A stretch of 64,000 nucleotides of DNA from Cypionkella sinensis (GCF_042646385.1 NZ_JBHRTO010000002.1:682001-746000), one strand, 5' to 3'. Positions 8,326 through 17,364 are shown, numbered from the stretch's first letter. The notes: generated by a model not told the origin, from the letters alone. Program-made: numbers and translations.

Positions 8326-8369
8326 TTTGTGACTCTGCATTCATATTGATGCGAACGCAGAGTCACAAA
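8326..8369. terminator. Bidirectional hairpin between convergent genes
   Basis: A 13-bp perfect stem TTTGTGACTCTGC / GCAGAGTCACAAA with an 18-nt loop starts 3 nt after the dehydratase stop and ends 5 nt before the peroxiredoxin stop. A run of T or A flanks both sides, so it can terminate transcription in either direction. Confidence 0.8.
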
Positions 8370-8373
8370 TTGC

Positions 8374-8862
8374 TCAGATCGCTGCCAGCATGGCTTCGCC
8401 GCCGGAGATATCGCACTGACCGGCGTTTTCTTCAGCGTGCAGCACCTTCACAACGCCATCGACTGCATAGAGAGCATACCGCTTGGAGCGGTCAAAGAAG
8501 CCGATTGCGGGCACGGAAAATTCCATGCCGATGGCCTTGGTGAAACCCGCATCCACATCGCCCGCCATGGTGATGCCCGCGTTGGTGGCCCCGGTCGAAT
8601 CGCCCCAAGCCTTCATCACGAAGGCGTCGTTCACCGACAGGCAGATCACCTCGTCCACGCCTTTGGCGGCGAGTTTTTCCTTGGTGCGGATAAAGCTTGG
8701 CACGTGGGCAGTGGTGCAGGTGCCAGTGTAAGCGCCGGGAAGCCCAAAGATCACCACATTGCGGCCAGCCAGTTTCGAGGCCAGCGATACGGCCTCTGGC
8801 CCGTTTCCGCCCATGATCTGCAAGGATGCGTCCGGCAGTTTGGCCCCAACAGAAATCGTCAT
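8374..8862 (-). CDS. Peroxiredoxin, Prx5 type
   Basis: A thiol peroxidase reducing H2O2 and organic hydroperoxides in the cytoplasm. The 162-aa length and layout fit the Prx5 (hybrid/atypical) class. The peroxidatic Cys is in PGAYTGTCTTAHVPSF, where the usual PGAFTPTC has A-Y-T-G-T-C, so Gly replaces the common Pro. Downstream are VNDAFVMKAWG and the conserved Arg in FDRSKRYALY. A second Cys in NAGQCDISG may be the resolving residue or the site of glutathione reduction. GAGAGGG precedes the ATG by 7 nt. It is divergent from the ferredoxin reductase gene with about 80 bp between starts. Confidence 0.9.
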   Translation of the reverse strand: MTISVGAKLPDASLQIMGGNGPEAVSLASKLAGRNVVIFGLPGAYTGTCTTAHVPSFIRTKEKLAAKGVDEVICLSVNDAFVMKAWGDSTGATNAGITMAGDVDAGFTKAIGMEFSVPAIGFFDRSKRYALYAVDGVVKVLHAEENAGQCDISGGEAMLAAI

Positions 8863-8943
8863 ATTCTATCCCTCTCGCGTTGCGTTACCTGTCCTGCGGG
8901 ATATAGGGTCCGCGCGAACATTCGACCAGAGGGAGTGCGCAGC

Positions 8944-10149
8944 ATGGATATCGTCGTCATCGGAGCAGGTCAGGCTGGAGCGGCCCTGGTCGCCAAATTG
9001 CGCGCGTTGGGTCATCAAGGCGGCATCACGCTGATCGGCGATGAAGCCGCGCCACCCTATCAACGCCCGCCGTTGTCGAAGGCCTATCTGCTGGGCGAGA
9101 TGGAGGAAGAACGGCTGTGGCTGCGCGGCCCAGATTTCTATGCCGAGCATGATATCACCTTGAAACTGGGCGAAAAAGTCTCGGCGATTGAGCCGATTAC
9201 CCGCAAGGTGATGATCGGCAATGATGTGATTTCCTATGATGCGCTGGTGCTGACCACCGGGTCATATCCGCGGCGGCTGCCCGGCAAGATCGGCGGCGAC
9301 TTGGCCGGGATTTATACGGTGCGCAGTCTGGCGGATGTCGATGCGATGAAGCCGGAATTCGCGCCGGGGCGGCGGCTGGTGGTGATCGGTGGCGGCTATA
9401 TCGGGCTGGAAGCGGCAGCGGTGGGCGCGAAACTTGGGCTGGATGTGACGGTGATCGAGATGGCCCCGCGCATTCTGCAACGGGTCGCGGCACCTGAAAC
9501 CTCCGATTACTTCCGCGCGCTGCACACGGCGCATGGCGTGAAGATCCTTGAATCGACGGGGTTGGAGCAGATCTTGGGTGAGGGCCGGGTTTCGGGCGTG
9601 AGGCTCAGCGATGGCACCGAACTGCCCGCCGATTTCATCATCGCAGGTGTCGGCATTCTGCCCGGCACAGGCCTTGCCGAGGCGGCGGGGCTGGCGATTG
9701 AGAACGGCATCAAGACCGATGAGTTTGGCCGCACCACCGATCCGCACATTTGGGCTGCAGGCGATTGCGCCAGTTTCCCGCACAAGGGCGGGCGCTGGCG
9801 GTTGGAATCGGTAGGCAATGCGATCCATCAGGCCGAAACTGTGGCCGAGAATATCCTGGGCGCGGGCGTGGTCTATGAGGCGCAGCCGTGGTTCTGGTCG
9901 GATCAATACGACTGCAAGCTGCAAATCGCCGGGCTGAACGTGGGCTATGACAACATCGTCACCCGTGGACCGGATGGCGGCAGCGTGAGCTTCTGGTATT
10001 TCCAGGGCGATACTTTGCTCGCCGTCGATGCGATGAACGATCCGCGGGCCTATATGGTCGGCAAGCGGTTGATTGAAAGCGGTAAATCGCCGTCGAAAGC
10101 CGCGCTGGCCGACCCCGCCACTGAGATGAAATCGCTGCTGAAAGCATGA
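8944..10149 (+). CDS. NAD(P)H-dependent ferredoxin reductase (FAD)
   Basis: A flavoprotein that passes electrons from NAD(P)H to a ferredoxin, for example in P450 or Rieske oxygenase systems. The 401-aa product has an N-terminal FAD-binding Rossmann fold (VVIGAGQAGAALVAKLR), the family motif YQRPPLSKAYLLG, a second dinucleotide fold for NAD (VVIGGGYIGLEAAAVGAKLG), and the FAD-contacting IWAAGDCASF. A longer frame runs back to 8437, but that part is antisense to the peroxiredoxin and has no domain, so ATG 8944 is the start. It overlaps rsmD by ATGA. The partner ferredoxin or oxygenase is not in the window. Confidence 0.9.
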   Translation: MDIVVIGAGQAGAALVAKLRALGHQGGITLIGDEAAPPYQRPPLSKAYLLGEMEEERLWLRGPDFYAEHDITLKLGEKVSAIEPITRKVMIGNDVISYDALVLTTGSYPRRLPGKIGGDLAGIYTVRSLADVDAMKPEFAPGRRLVVIGGGYIGLEAAAVGAKLGLDVTVIEMAPRILQRVAAPETSDYFRALHTAHGVKILESTGLEQILGEGRVSGVRLSDGTELPADFIIAGVGILPGTGLAEAAGLAIENGIKTDEFGRTTDPHIWAAGDCASFPHKGGRWRLESVGNAIHQAETVAENILGAGVVYEAQPWFWSDQYDCKLQIAGLNVGYDNIVTRGPDGGSVSFWYFQGDTLLAVDAMNDPRAYMVGKRLIESGKSPSKAALADPATEMKSLLKA

Positions 10150-10703
10150 GGATCATCGGCGGATCGGCGCGCGGACTGCATCTGGCAGAGGTTGGGACGG
10201 GCGATGCGAAAGCGCATCTGCGCCCCACCTCGGACCGCGTGCGCGAGTCGATCTTTAACCTGCTGATCAATGGCGGCTATGGCAATCCGTTGCAGGGCGC
10301 GCGGGTGTTGGATGTGTTCGCGGGCACCGGCGCGTTGGGGCTGGAGGCGGTGTCGCGGGGCGCTGCTTCGGCCAGTTTCATCGAGAATGGTGCTGCGGGT
10401 TTGGCGCTGCTGAAGCGCAATATCGCGCTGATGCGGGCCAAGGATCGCTGCGAGATCCTGCGCCGCGATGCTACCAAACCCGGCCTGAACCTAGGCGCTG
10501 CGTTTGACGTGGTTTTCCTTGACCCACCTTATGGCAAGGCGATGGGTGAGGTGGCGCTGGCCGCTTTGACACCGTGGCTTGTGCCGGAAGCTCTTGTTAT
10601 ATGGGAGGAAAGCCTTCCTCCCAACCCTCCTTCTGGCTTCGCGCAGATGGATCAACGCAAATATGGTGACACGCTTGTCACCATCCTGAAAGCCCCGGAA
10701 TGA
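10146..10703 (+). CDS. rsmD: 16S rRNA (guanine(966)-N2)-methyltransferase
   Basis: RsmD methylates G966 of 16S rRNA in the assembled 30S subunit, using SAM. The 185-aa sequence has the N-terminal MRIIGGSARGLHL, the LRPTSDRVRESIFN signature, the SAM-binding VLDVFAGTGALGLEA and the catalytic DPPYG motif. Length is standard. It is coupled on both sides by ATGA overlaps, with the ferredoxin reductase upstream and the HAD hydrolase downstream. Confidence 0.95.
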   Translation: MRIIGGSARGLHLAEVGTGDAKAHLRPTSDRVRESIFNLLINGGYGNPLQGARVLDVFAGTGALGLEAVSRGAASASFIENGAAGLALLKRNIALMRAKDRCEILRRDATKPGLNLGAAFDVVFLDPPYGKAMGEVALAALTPWLVPEALVIWEESLPPNPPSGFAQMDQRKYGDTLVTILKAPE

Positions 10704-11338
10704 CCCCGAAAGCTGTAATTTTCGACTGTGACGGCGTTGTCGTGGACAGCGAACCGATGTTGTTTGAGATGCTGTCGCGCGATCTGACCCGATTTGGCCT
10801 GCCGCTGCCGATCGGCGATCTACCGCAGATCTTTCTGGGCATGACGCTGCAAGGCCTGCGCGAGAAGGCCAACGGCATGGGGGCCAGCCTGCCCGCCGAT
10901 TGGTGCGATGATTTCTACGCCCGGCTTTATGCTGAACTGCGGTTGGGCACGCCGTTGGTGCCGGGGATTCTGGCGGTGCTGGATGCCTTGGATGCGGCGG
11001 GGATTCCGTTTGCGATGGGATCAAACGGCTCGGCAGAGAAGATGCAAATCACCTTGGGGCAGCATGGGTTGACCGAGCGCTTCAAAGGGCTGTTTTCAGG
11101 CCAAAGCATCGGCAAACCGAAACCCGCGCCGGATGTCTATCTGCTGGCCGCCGAGGCGATGCAGACCGCCCCCGCCGATTGCGTGGTGATCGAGGACAGC
11201 GCCACCGGCGCGCGGGCGGCGGCGCGTGCCGGGATGCGCTGCTATGGTTATGCCGCACATGGCGGCGAGGCCCTTGCCGCCGAGGGGGCGATTCTGTTCA
11301 GCGATATGAAAGACTTGCCGGGATTGTTGGGTCTTTAG
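10700..11338 (+). CDS. HAD family hydrolase (phosphoglycolate phosphatase/beta-PGM-like)
   Basis: A haloacid-dehalogenase phosphatase of subfamily IA. The 212-aa protein shows motif I FDCDGVVVDSEP with the nucleophile and acid/base Asp, motif II GSNGS, motif III Lys in IGKPKPAPDVY, and motif IV VIEDSATGARAA. The helical cap lies between motif I and II, as in beta-phosphoglucomutase and sugar-phosphate phosphatases. The exact substrate cannot be told from sequence. It is last of three coupled genes, ending 8 nt before the convergent map stop. Confidence 0.9.
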   Translation: MTPKAVIFDCDGVVVDSEPMLFEMLSRDLTRFGLPLPIGDLPQIFLGMTLQGLREKANGMGASLPADWCDDFYARLYAELRLGTPLVPGILAVLDALDAAGIPFAMGSNGSAEKMQITLGQHGLTERFKGLFSGQSIGKPKPAPDVYLLAAEAMQTAPADCVVIEDSATGARAAARAGMRCYGYAAHGGEALAAEGAILFSDMKDLPGLLGL

Positions 11339-11346
11339 CCCGCCGA

Positions 11347-12156
11347 TCAGCCCCAGGTTGGGTGGAATTTGCCTGCGGGTGACAGGGTGAAAATCTCACA
11401 CCCCGTTGCCGTCACGCCGACCGAATGTTCAAACTGCGCCGACAACGACTTGTCGCGCGTCACCGCCGTCCAGTCATCTGCCAGCACTTTGGTTTCGGGG
11501 CGACCCAGGTTCACCATAGGCTCGATGGTGAAGATCATGCCTTCTTCCAGCACAGCCCCCGTGCCGGGGCGGCCATAGTGCAGCACGTTTGGCGGCGCGT
11601 GGAACACCAGCCCCAGCCCATGGCCGCAGAAATCGCGCACCACCGACATGCGGTTGGCCTCGACATAAGACTGAATGGCATAACCGATATCGCCAAAGGT
11701 ATTGCCCGGCTTCACCGCCGCAATACCGCGCATCAGCGATTCATGCGTGACCTCGATCAGCCGTTCGGCCTTGCGCGGCACAGCGCCTGCCACATACATC
11801 CGGCTGGTATCGCCGAACCAGCCATCGACGATCACCGTCACATCGACGTTGAGAATATCGCCGTCCGCCAACACCTTGGCACCCGGAATCCCGTGGCAGA
11901 CCACGTGGTTGACGCTGATGCACGAGGCGTGTTGATAGCCCTTGTAGCCAATCGTGGCCGAGACCACGCCGCGCCGCTCGATCTCTTCGCGAATGAAATC
12001 GTCGATGGCGGCGGTCGTCACCCCCGGCTTGACCAGATCGGCCACCATATCCAGAATTTCCGCCGCACATCGGCCCGCCGCGCGCATGCCTGCGAAATCC
12101 GCATCTTCATAAATGCGAATGCCATTCTTGGTCACGCGGCCACGGATCTCTTCCAC
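11347..12156 (-). CDS. map: Methionine aminopeptidase type I
   Basis: Removes the initiator Met from new proteins. The 269-aa sequence contains all five metal ligands in order: Asp in NVDVT, Asp in FGDTS, His in FCGHGLG, Glu in TIEPM and Glu in QFEHS, plus the catalytic His in QHASCISVNHVVCHG. The start is a GTG at 12154-12156 with GGAGG 7 nt upstream; the nearby ATG is out of frame. It is divergent from the CinA-domain gene (121 bp between starts). Confidence 0.95.
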   Translation of the reverse strand: MEEIRGRVTKNGIRIYEDADFAGMRAAGRCAAEILDMVADLVKPGVTTAAIDDFIREEIERRGVVSATIGYKGYQHASCISVNHVVCHGIPGAKVLADGDILNVDVTVIVDGWFGDTSRMYVAGAVPRKAERLIEVTHESLMRGIAAVKPGNTFGDIGYAIQSYVEANRMSVVRDFCGHGLGLVFHAPPNVLHYGRPGTGAVLEEGMIFTIEPMVNLGRPETKVLADDWTAVTRDKSLSAQFEHSVGVTATGCEIFTLSPAGKFHPTWG

Positions 12157-12276
12157 GGGTCATCCTCCGGTTTCGGCTTAAATAAGCGATGCAGCGGCAG
12201 TTTGCCAGAGGTGCAGTGCGCTCTGGCCTGTTGCGCCCCAGTTGACCTATGCTGCCCACAAGAAAAGGAGCGTTCC

Positions 12277-12996
12277 ATGCCCAACCCTACTGCCGCGATG
12301 CTGGTGATCGGTGACGAGATTCTGTCAGGCCGCACCCGCGATTCCAACCTGCATTATATTGCGGGCGCGCTGACCAAGCACGGCATCACGCTGGCCGAGG
12401 CGCGGGTGGTGTCGGATGACCATGCCGAGATTGTGGCCGCCGTGAATGCGTTGCGCGGCAAATATGACCATCTGTTCACATCTGGCGGTATTGGCCCCAC
12501 CCATGACGACATCACCGCCGATGCGATCGCAGCGGCTTTTGGCGTGCATATTGGCTTGCGCGATGATGCGGTGGCGCTGCTGACGGCGCATTATCAGCGC
12601 CAGAACTTGCCGTTCAACGAGGCGCGGCAGCGGATGGCGCGCATCCCCGATGGCGCGGTGCTGATCGAAAATCCGGTTTCCATCGCGCCGGGGTTCAGCC
12701 TTGGCAATGTGCATGTGATGGCGGGGGTGCCGAATATCTTTGAGGCAATGCTGGCCTCGGTGCTGCCGCAACTGACGGGAGGACCGCCGCTGCTGAGCCA
12801 GAATTTGCGCGTTTTGCGGGGCGAGGGTGAGATTGCGGCGCAGTTTGGCGCTTTGGCGGCGGCATTTCCCGATCTGTCGATGGGGTCATATCCGTTCACC
12901 CAGAACGGCGCTTATGGCACCAATCTGGTGATCCGGGGCACCGATGCCGCGCGGCTGAACGCGGCGATGGTGCAGTTGACGGAGCTGTTTGGATGA
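12277..12996 (+). CDS. CinA N-terminal-type molybdopterin-binding protein
   Basis: A 239-aa stand-alone MoaB/Mog-like domain as found at the N terminus of CinA. It shows the family motifs IGDEILSGRTRDSN and FTSGGIGPTHDDITADAIA. The C-terminal NMN amidase domain of full CinA is absent. Function in this short form is not established; a nucleotide- or molybdopterin-binding role is inferred from the fold. A perfect AAAGGAG lies 6 nt before the ATG. The same frame is open far upstream, but that part is antisense to map. It is followed by a GNAT gene through an ATGA overlap. Confidence 0.88.
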   Translation: MPNPTAAMLVIGDEILSGRTRDSNLHYIAGALTKHGITLAEARVVSDDHAEIVAAVNALRGKYDHLFTSGGIGPTHDDITADAIAAAFGVHIGLRDDAVALLTAHYQRQNLPFNEARQRMARIPDGAVLIENPVSIAPGFSLGNVHVMAGVPNIFEAMLASVLPQLTGGPPLLSQNLRVLRGEGEIAAQFGALAAAFPDLSMGSYPFTQNGAYGTNLVIRGTDAARLNAAMVQLTELFG

Positions 12997-13700
12997 CGCC
13001 TGAACACCTTTTGGCGGTGATGGAGGCCACTTGGGGGCCAGCCGCCACATCGGCACTGGGGCCTTGGACCATTCGCAACGGTCAGGGCGGCGGCAAGCGG
13101 GTATCGGCCACGACGGCAGAGGGCACTTGGCAAGACACTGACATTCCGCAGGCGGAAGCCGCGATGGCCGGCTTGCAGCAGCCGGCGCTTTTCCTGATCC
13201 GCGAGGGTGATGGCGCGCTGGATCAGGCGCTGATGGCGCGCGGGTATCGGATCGTTGATCCGGTGGTGGCCTATGCCGCCGCCCTTGCGGGAATGACACA
13301 GCCGCCCGAACATATGACCACCTTTCCGCATTGGCCGCCGATGGCGATTGCTGCCGATCTTTGGGTCGAAGGTGGGATTGGTCCGGCACGTTTGGCGGTG
13401 ATGGAGCGGGTGCAGGGGCCAAAAACCGTCATTCTGGGCCGTGCGCAGGATCGCGCGGCGGGCGCGGCGTTTGTGGCGATCCATGACAATGTTGCGATGC
13501 TGCACGCGCTTGAGGTGACACCCAGCCAACGTCGGCAGGGTTCCGCGCACAATATCTTGCGGGCGGCGGCGGTGTGGGCGCAACAAAATGGGGCAGATAC
13601 GCTGTCTTTGGTGGTGACGGTCGCCAATGATCCGGCGCGCAGGCTTTATGCTTCCTTGGGGATGACGATTGTGGGACAGTATCACTATCGACAGAAATGA
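12993..13700 (+). CDS. GNAT family N-acetyltransferase
   Basis: A 235-aa protein whose C-terminal half is a GNAT domain. The acetyl-CoA loop is visible as VTPSQRRQGSAHNILRAA, and the final strands as LSLVVTVANDPARRLYASLG. The N-terminal ~110 residues look like a second, degenerate GNAT-like or substrate domain, with WGPAATSALGPWTIRNGQGG. The substrate is unknown. Coupled to the CinA-domain gene upstream and to the OmpA-like gene downstream. Confidence 0.82.
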   Translation: MTPEHLLAVMEATWGPAATSALGPWTIRNGQGGGKRVSATTAEGTWQDTDIPQAEAAMAGLQQPALFLIREGDGALDQALMARGYRIVDPVVAYAAALAGMTQPPEHMTTFPHWPPMAIAADLWVEGGIGPARLAVMERVQGPKTVILGRAQDRAAGAAFVAIHDNVAMLHALEVTPSQRRQGSAHNILRAAAVWAQQNGADTLSLVVTVANDPARRLYASLGMTIVGQYHYRQK

Positions 13701-13720
13701 GCCCGACAGAGGCCAGAACC

Positions 13721-14701
13721 ATGAACATCAGCCCGTTGCCCGTGGCGTTTTGCCTAAGCCTTTGTGCCGCATCGGCGCAGGCGGCCCCGCAGTTGAAGCT
13801 GCAGTTTCCCGCCCCCGCCGTCACAACCGCCGAACGCAGCGAGGCGCTGGCCTCTTTCCGCCTGGCCGTAGGCCCGTTTCAGAATGGCCAGATCGCGTCA
13901 GAACTGACCGAAGGCAATCTGGAGCAAACCGCGTGGCGGATTGCGCTGCCCGCAGCTTCGACGCTTGAGGTGACAAATGCCTTGCGCCAGCAGATCGCGG
14001 CGGCGGGTTTCAAGGTGATCTTTGAATGCGAAACCGAAGCCTGCGGTGGCTATGATTTCCGCTATGGCAGCGAAGTGGTGGCCGAACCGGATATGCATGT
14101 TGATCTGGGCGATTACCGCTATTTGGCGGCGCAGCGCGTGGGGGCGAATGGGCAGGAATACCTGGGCCTGATGGTCAGCAAATCGCCGGAAAACGCCTAT
14201 GTGCAATTGACGCAGATCGGCGGTGCGGCGAAGGCTGCTACTGCTGCAATCACTTCGCCGCAGACCGGGAATTTTGCGCTGACACCTGCGGCAAAGCCCG
14301 CTGCACCGTCCCAATCCGATACGGATATTGGCAAAACGCTGGACCTTGGGCAGGCGATGGTGCTGGACGATCTGGTGTTCGGATCGGGGTCTTCGGCGCT
14401 GAGCGACGGCACTTATCCATCGCTTACCGCGCTGGCGCAGTGGTTGCAGGCCAACCCCAGCCAAGCCGTGACCTTGGTGGGCCACACCGATGCTTCGGGC
14501 GGCATGGCCAGCAATATCGCGCTGTCAAAGAAACGCGCCGAAAGTGTGCGGCAAAGTCTGATTGCGCAATATGGCGTTGCGGCAGCGCAGGTCAGCGCCA
14601 ATGGCGTGGGGCCACTTGCGCCGCGCGCCAGCAATCAGACGCCGGAAGGCCAGCAACAAAATCGCAGGGTCGAGGTCGTGCTGACCTCGACCCTGCAATA
14701 A
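13721..14701 (+). CDS. OmpA family outer-membrane protein
   Basis: The ~326-aa product has a Sec signal peptide (MNISPLPVAFCLSLCAASAQA, cleavage before APQLK). An unassigned periplasmic region of about 190 residues follows, then a C-terminal OmpA/MotB peptidoglycan-binding domain with LVGHTDASGGMASN, SKKRAESVRQSL and the closing QNRRVEVVL. The N-terminal part is not an eight-stranded OmpA barrel, so this is more like a periplasmic or lipid-free peptidoglycan-associated protein. ATG 13721 was chosen because it starts the signal peptide and follows GAGG; ATG 13697 overlaps the GNAT stop and would add 8 residues. Confidence 0.88.
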   Translation: MNISPLPVAFCLSLCAASAQAAPQLKLQFPAPAVTTAERSEALASFRLAVGPFQNGQIASELTEGNLEQTAWRIALPAASTLEVTNALRQQIAAAGFKVIFECETEACGGYDFRYGSEVVAEPDMHVDLGDYRYLAAQRVGANGQEYLGLMVSKSPENAYVQLTQIGGAAKAATAAITSPQTGNFALTPAAKPAAPSQSDTDIGKTLDLGQAMVLDDLVFGSGSSALSDGTYPSLTALAQWLQANPSQAVTLVGHTDASGGMASNIALSKKRAESVRQSLIAQYGVAAAQVSANGVGPLAPRASNQTPEGQQQNRRVEVVLTSTLQ

Positions 14702-14751
14702 CCATCGCACCACTTACAAAACTGTCTTGGCGCTTGGGAATGGCTTTGGTG

Positions 14752-15657
14752 TCACCAAAGATCGGGGCCTTTATCGAGATACCGCCGCGCCAGAAAGTCG
14801 ATGAAGGCGCGCACTTTCGGCTGAGTGAACCGACCCGGCGGATAGACGGCGTAGATGCCCAGGGTTTCCACTGGCAGGCCCGGAATGGCCTCTTCCACCT
14901 GACCGGCTTTCATCGCATCAGCATAAAGGAAGCTGGGCAGATAGGCGATGCCAAGGCCCGAAATCGCCGCGTTCAGCAGGCTTTGGCCATCGTTGACGGT
15001 CAGCCAGCCAGCCGTGCGCACCTGACGCTTTTCACCTGACGGCGCGATGACCTTCCAGACGTTGCCATTGGCCTGGTTGGAATAGTGCAGCAGCTTGTGG
15101 TCGTTCAGATCGTCGATCTTCATCGGGCGACCGTATTTCTGGAAATACGACGGGCTGCCGATCATCCGCTTGGTGGTGTCGGTCAGCTTGCGGGCCCGGA
15201 GTGAGCTGTCTTCGAGTTCCCCAACCCGAATAGCCATATCAAAGCCTTCGCTGATCAATTCCACATAGCGGTTGTTCAGCACCATGTTGACGGTGATGTC
15301 GGGGTATTCCAGCAGGAAATCGCCCAGAATTGGCGACAGCAGGTTAACGCCGAAATCGGTCGCGACAGAAATTCGCAGCAGGCCCGAAGGTGCGGATTGC
15401 ATCGACGTCACCAAGGCGTCGGCCTCTCCGGCATCGTTCAGCACGCGGCGGGCGCGGTCGTAATAGGCAAGGCCGATCTCGGTGGGTGAGACACGGCGAG
15501 TGGTTCGGTTCAAAAGACGCGCGCCAAGGCGGGCCTCCAGCGCAGAGACGTGTTTCGAAACGGCAGATTTCGAAATCCCCATCTTCTTCGCAGCATCGGT
15601 GAAGCCGCCTTGGTCTACGACCGTGGCAAAGGCTTCCATTTCGGTTAGTCGGTCCAT
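14752..15657 (-). CDS. LysR family transcriptional regulator (CrgA-like)
   Basis: A 301-aa activator/repressor with the N-terminal winged helix (MDRLTEMEAFATVVDQGGFTD, then KKMGISKSAVSKHVSALE) and a C-terminal periplasmic-binding-like effector domain. GVNLLSPILGDFLLEYPDI and the LHYSNQANGNVWKV region recall the CrgA/AaeR-like subgroup. The upstream in-frame extension was rejected because the HTH normally begins within the first few residues. Neither neighbour is an obvious target: the OmpA-like gene converges and a kinase gene follows 153 bp behind in the same direction. Confidence 0.9.
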   Translation of the reverse strand: MDRLTEMEAFATVVDQGGFTDAAKKMGISKSAVSKHVSALEARLGARLLNRTTRRVSPTEIGLAYYDRARRVLNDAGEADALVTSMQSAPSGLLRISVATDFGVNLLSPILGDFLLEYPDITVNMVLNNRYVELISEGFDMAIRVGELEDSSLRARKLTDTTKRMIGSPSYFQKYGRPMKIDDLNDHKLLHYSNQANGNVWKVIAPSGEKRQVRTAGWLTVNDGQSLLNAAISGLGIAYLPSFLYADAMKAGQVEEAIPGLPVETLGIYAVYPPGRFTQPKVRAFIDFLARRYLDKGPDLW

Positions 15658-15809
15658 TGTTTTCCCCAAGCGAGCAGAGTGGGCAGATGGACCCTTATTG
15701 ATCCCAAATCGGGCAGGATCGGGGCGCGCTTGCGTTCTATCCGGGGTATTACCGCGCATCGTTGATGGCATGGAAACATCGAAACAAGGGGCTATTGCGG
15801 CAGCTTGCC

Positions 15810-16886
15810 TTAATTCTCGAACTGCAACCGCGCGATCGCGCCACCATCGGGGGCGTTGAACAGGCTTAGTTTGCCCGACAACTGCGTGGCAAATTGCCGG
15901 GCAATGCTGATGCCAAGGCTTTTCGATGTCTCGATATCAAAGCCCTCGGGCACGCCTTTGCCGGAATCGTTCACATCCAGCGTCACCAGATTTCCGCCAC
16001 CCTCGCGCGGGTGCTGTGACAGGGAAATGGTGATCACCACCGATTCTGCATCGCGCCCCGCGCTGTGTTCGACCGCATTCATCAGCAACTCGCTGACAAT
16101 CAGCCCCAGCGGGATGGCCTTTTCGTGGACCACTTGCACGGGGACCAGATTGAATTGCAGCGAGACATTGCTGCCTGCCCCTGCCGCATCAATCGTATCT
16201 GCCGCCATGTCCCGAATGAAATCGGCCACGGCGACAGATTGGATGTTGGGCGAATGCAGCCTGCGTTGCAGCCGCGAGATCGTGGCGATCCGCACCTGCG
16301 CCATCGACAGCACCTGCTTGGCCTCGGCATCCTTGGTCTGGCTTGCCTGAAGCCGCAAAAGTGCTGCCACCGTGCCAAGATTGTTCGATACCCGATGCTG
16401 CAATTCAGAAAACATCAACTCACGCGAGGTTGCGAGATCGGCGCTGCGCTGCTGCGACGCGCGCAGGCGCAACAGGGTTTGCTTGATCGCCGTGATCAGC
16501 AAGATCTCGGTCATCACGACCAGCGTGTAAAACGCCATCGCCACGGCGGAAGCCCCGCTCAGGCCAAACGAGGCCACTGGCGCGATGAAGAAATAGCGCG
16601 ATGCCAAACCGCTTGCCACCGCAACGACCGTTCCCGCCCGCACGGAGGCAAAGGCCGATGTCAGCAACACCGCCGGGAAGAAGGTCAAAAACGGGAAACC
16701 GGGCGGCAGGATCGGATCGCACAGAAAGCGGATGTACAAGGCCAGACCAAAGGCACAACTGGCGAAGCCCACCTCGTAAGGCAAGCTACGCTTGGCCAGC
16801 GTCATCGCCGTGACAAACCCCAGAATACCCTGCGACTTCTCGGTCGGGCACACCCAGACTTGCGAGGGGGCTTCGATCCCGTTCAT
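15810..16886 (-). CDS. Sensor histidine kinase, DUF4118 + HisKA_2/HWE type
   Basis: A 358-aa membrane kinase. Residues ~30-135 hold four predicted helices in a KdpD-like DUF4118 arrangement (the segment PPGFPFLTFFPAVLLTSAF is typical), so sensing is probably within the membrane. The phospho-acceptor is His164 in SELQHRVSNNLGTVAALL. The ATP-binding domain is intact, with Asn270 in SELLMNAVEH and the G-box DSGKGVPEG. Kinases of this class often phosphorylate PhyR-like regulators, and phyR lies 5.5 kb away, so an input to the stress response is a reasonable inference. ATG 16886 was preferred for its upstream AAGGTAGG; ATG 16904 would add six residues. Confidence 0.85.
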   Translation of the reverse strand: MNGIEAPSQVWVCPTEKSQGILGFVTAMTLAKRSLPYEVGFASCAFGLALYIRFLCDPILPPGFPFLTFFPAVLLTSAFASVRAGTVVAVASGLASRYFFIAPVASFGLSGASAVAMAFYTLVVMTEILLITAIKQTLLRLRASQQRSADLATSRELMFSELQHRVSNNLGTVAALLRLQASQTKDAEAKQVLSMAQVRIATISRLQRRLHSPNIQSVAVADFIRDMAADTIDAAGAGSNVSLQFNLVPVQVVHEKAIPLGLIVSELLMNAVEHSAGRDAESVVITISLSQHPREGGGNLVTLDVNDSGKGVPEGFDIETSKSLGISIARQFATQLSGKLSLFNAPDGGAIARLQFEN

Positions 16887-17052
16887 ATCTCGCCTACCTT
16901 GCATCTAAAGCCGATTCACATCGCGGTTTTGCATACATGAATTAAATCTACGCGTTTTGAAATACGCATTCTGATTTTTGAAGAAATTTGCAGATCAACC
17001 GTTGGCAGAGATATGTCCCCCGCCACACATCGCTGAAACAGTCTGAAACATG

Positions 17053-17082
17053 CAAAAAAGACCGCAGGGCGAACCTGCGGCC
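17053..17082 (-). terminator. Rho-independent terminator of the DUF1328 gene
   Basis: On the minus strand: GGCCGCAGG-TTCG-CCTGCGGTC (stem slightly extended) followed by TTTTTT. It lies about 50 nt beyond the DUF1328 stop. It is a strong intrinsic terminator that isolates this small gene from the kinase downstream. Confidence 0.85.
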
Positions 17083-17129
17083 TTAAGGTGTCCTTCCGGG
17101 CAGAAGGCTTGGGAGGTCAGAAAGGCGTG

Positions 17130-17303
17130 TCAGAATCGCGAACGCCCGTTCATCAAACGCGCGATCATCGAGATGACGAACAGCGCCAAGAAGATGAAAA
17201 ACAGGATCTGAGCGATCCCGGCAGAGGTGCCGGCGATGCCGCCAAAACCCAAAGCAGCGGCGATCAGCGCGATAACAAGAAAGGTCAAAGCCCAGCTCAA
17301 CAT
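17130..17303 (-). CDS. DUF1328 small membrane protein (YtjA-like)
   Basis: A 57-aa protein with two hydrophobic helices, starting MLSWALTFLVIALIAAALGF and ending in a short basic tail NGRSRF. This is the YtjA/DUF1328 family, small inner-membrane proteins often induced by stress but of unknown mechanism. The second ATG (17303) was chosen because AGGAG lies 7 nt upstream; ATG 17309 would leave almost no spacing. A match to the EcfG promoter consensus sits about 60-85 nt upstream and a strong terminator follows, so it forms its own stress-regulated transcript. Confidence 0.88.
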   Translation of the reverse strand: MLSWALTFLVIALIAAALGFGGIAGTSAGIAQILFFIFLALFVISMIARLMNGRSRF

Positions 17304-17364
17304 GATCATTCTCCTGTAGGATGTGACAGCGTTGCGGCGGCTGTCGGTGCAGTGATGCTGTATC

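Noticed and set aside
11425..12276. N-terminal extension of the CinA-domain gene
   Set aside because: It is antisense to map, rich in His/Arg, and a strong ribosome site places the true start at 12277.
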